A stretch of DNA of 6,414 nt, taken from an uncultured Eubacteriales bacterium. Lineage in GTDB: Bacteria; Bacillota; Clostridia; Oscillospirales; QAKW01. Below, in pieces: positions 5,857 to 6,414 of this stretch (within the stretch, counting starts at the first letter, position 1; each line of letters opens with the position of its first letter). The notes below the pieces were generated by a model, which did not search any database, was not told where the DNA came from, and saw nothing but the letters and a program-made list of their open reading frames with translations. The position numbers and the translations under genes are program-made. The stretch lies in the NCBI GenBank assembly GCA_934378025.1, contig CAKRPM010000075.1, positions 1 to 6,414 on the forward strand. Reading direction: 5' to 3'.

Positions 5857-6414
5857 ATAAACCTCCCGAAGCACTTGTCCCGGCTAAATATCCGGTTGAA
5901 AATGCAATTTGTAAATTAAAGCCGCCGGTATAGGCATCCACATCCATCACCTCGCCCGCAAAATATAAATCGGGGCATTTTTTGGATTGCATGGTTTTCG
6001 GTACAATTTCCCGTGTATCCACGCCGCCGGCGGTAATAATCGCGCCTTCAATCGGCTCTTTCCCGATTACGGTCAGCGGAAAACGGGTGATGACATTTAA
6101 CAGCTTTGTCCGCTGTTCTTTTGTAATAAGATGCACTTTTTCGTGCGGATTCAGCCCGGCTTTTTCCAGCACCGGCAAAATCATTTTTTTCGGTAAAAGC
6201 GCCCCAAGCGCATTGCCGATGTCTTTATTTATATTATCCGAAAAATCCCGTAAAATTCTGGCATCTAACTGACTTTCGGTGAGCGCCGGTTTTAAATTGA
6301 TAAAAACCTTTGCGCGTTCATCCACAACGGCCGAAGCCGATAATACCAACGGTCCTGAAATGCCGGTATGTGTAAATAACATTTCACCGAAATCGTGAAA
6401 GAGTGTTTTTTGAC
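5843..6414 (-). CDS. HI0933/YhiN-family FAD-dependent NAD(P) oxidoreductase, C-terminal part (5' end outside window)
   Basis: Only the last 189 residues are visible; the frame is open to the window edge at 6414, so the FAD-binding GxGxxG N-terminus is not seen. Full members are about 400-420 residues. The visible part has FGEMLFTHTGISGP (about residues 8-21 of the fragment), then AGGVDTREI (128-136), and the characteristic ending FAGEVMDVDAYTGGFN followed by QIAFSTG (about 151-174), which contacts FAD in structures of this family. The family is often annotated as aminoacetone oxidase-like or simply NAD(P)/FAD-dependent oxidoreductase. I recall reports that E. coli YhiN makes dihydrouridine in 23S rRNA (RdsA), which would suit a translation-linked operon; that transfer to this protein is inference. 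The gene ends 14 bases inside cmk. Confidence 0.92.
   Translation of the reverse strand, partial: QKTLFHDFGEMLFTHTGISGPLVLSASAVVDERAKVFINLKPALTESQLDARILRDFSDNINKDIGNALGALLPKKMILPVLEKAGLNPHEKVHLITKEQRTKLLNVITRFPLTVIGKEPIEGAIITAGGVDTREIVPKTMQSKKCPDLYFAGEVMDVDAYTGGFNLQIAFSTGYLAGTSASGGLYEND
5862..5867 (-). promoter_or_regulatory. cmk ribosome binding site
   Basis: The minus-strand GGGAGG lies 5 bases before the ATG at 5856. It sits within the final codons of the upstream flavoprotein gene, so cmk translation is probably coupled to it. Its position rules out the GTG at 5874, which is upstream of this site. Confidence 0.85.

Noticed and set aside
5857..5874. Upstream GTG start for cmk adding six residues
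   Set aside because: The GTG is upstream of the GGGAGG that serves the ATG at 5856, and the extra residues (MLREVY) are just the translated ribosome binding site.

Overview
The window looks like an ordinary chromosomal segment of a Firmicute of the class Clostridia. The main reasons are an IspH-ribosomal protein S1 fusion, the gene order flavoprotein-cmk-plsC-ispH/rpsA, strong AGGAGG-type ribosome binding sites, and a sigma-A promoter close to consensus. Base composition by eye is moderate (mid-40s percent GC), which would suit a Ruminococcaceae/Oscillospiraceae-like lineage, but the genus cannot be named from the sequence alone. Every supported gene lies on the minus strand, so transcription runs from high to low coordinates. 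No RNA genes, insertion sequences, CRISPR arrays or phage genes were seen.

Region 1 (6414 to 2617) is a tightly packed operon. It contains the C-terminal part of an HI0933/YhiN-family flavoprotein cut by the window edge, then cmk (CMP kinase), plsC (1-acyl-glycerol-3-phosphate acyltransferase), and a 664-residue IspH-S1 fusion. Each gene overlaps the next, by 14, 1 and 11 bases, which suggests translational coupling. A hairpin with a U-tract (about 2571-2602) closes the unit.

Region 2 (2570 to 1) starts with its own promoter (TTGATA, 17 bases, TATAAT, with an extended -10). It drives recJ (single-strand exonuclease) and then rel ((p)ppGpp synthetase/hydrolase). Only the first 149 residues of rel, the hydrolase domain, are in the window. 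The recJ stop codon lies inside the rel Shine-Dalgarno sequence. The only non-coding gap of note is 2503-2616, which holds the terminator and promoter.

The genes link nucleotide supply (Cmk), phospholipid synthesis (PlsC), isoprenoid precursor synthesis (IspH), translation (S1), DNA repair (RecJ) and the stringent response (Rel), so this is core housekeeping DNA. The most interesting signal is inside the ispH-rpsA fusion. At the domain junction an AGGAGG motif precedes an in-frame ATG (3768), which would give a free 383-residue four-domain S1 protein. The fused gene may therefore make two proteins, or may keep the fossil start of the former separate rpsA. I found no convincing novel system beyond this.
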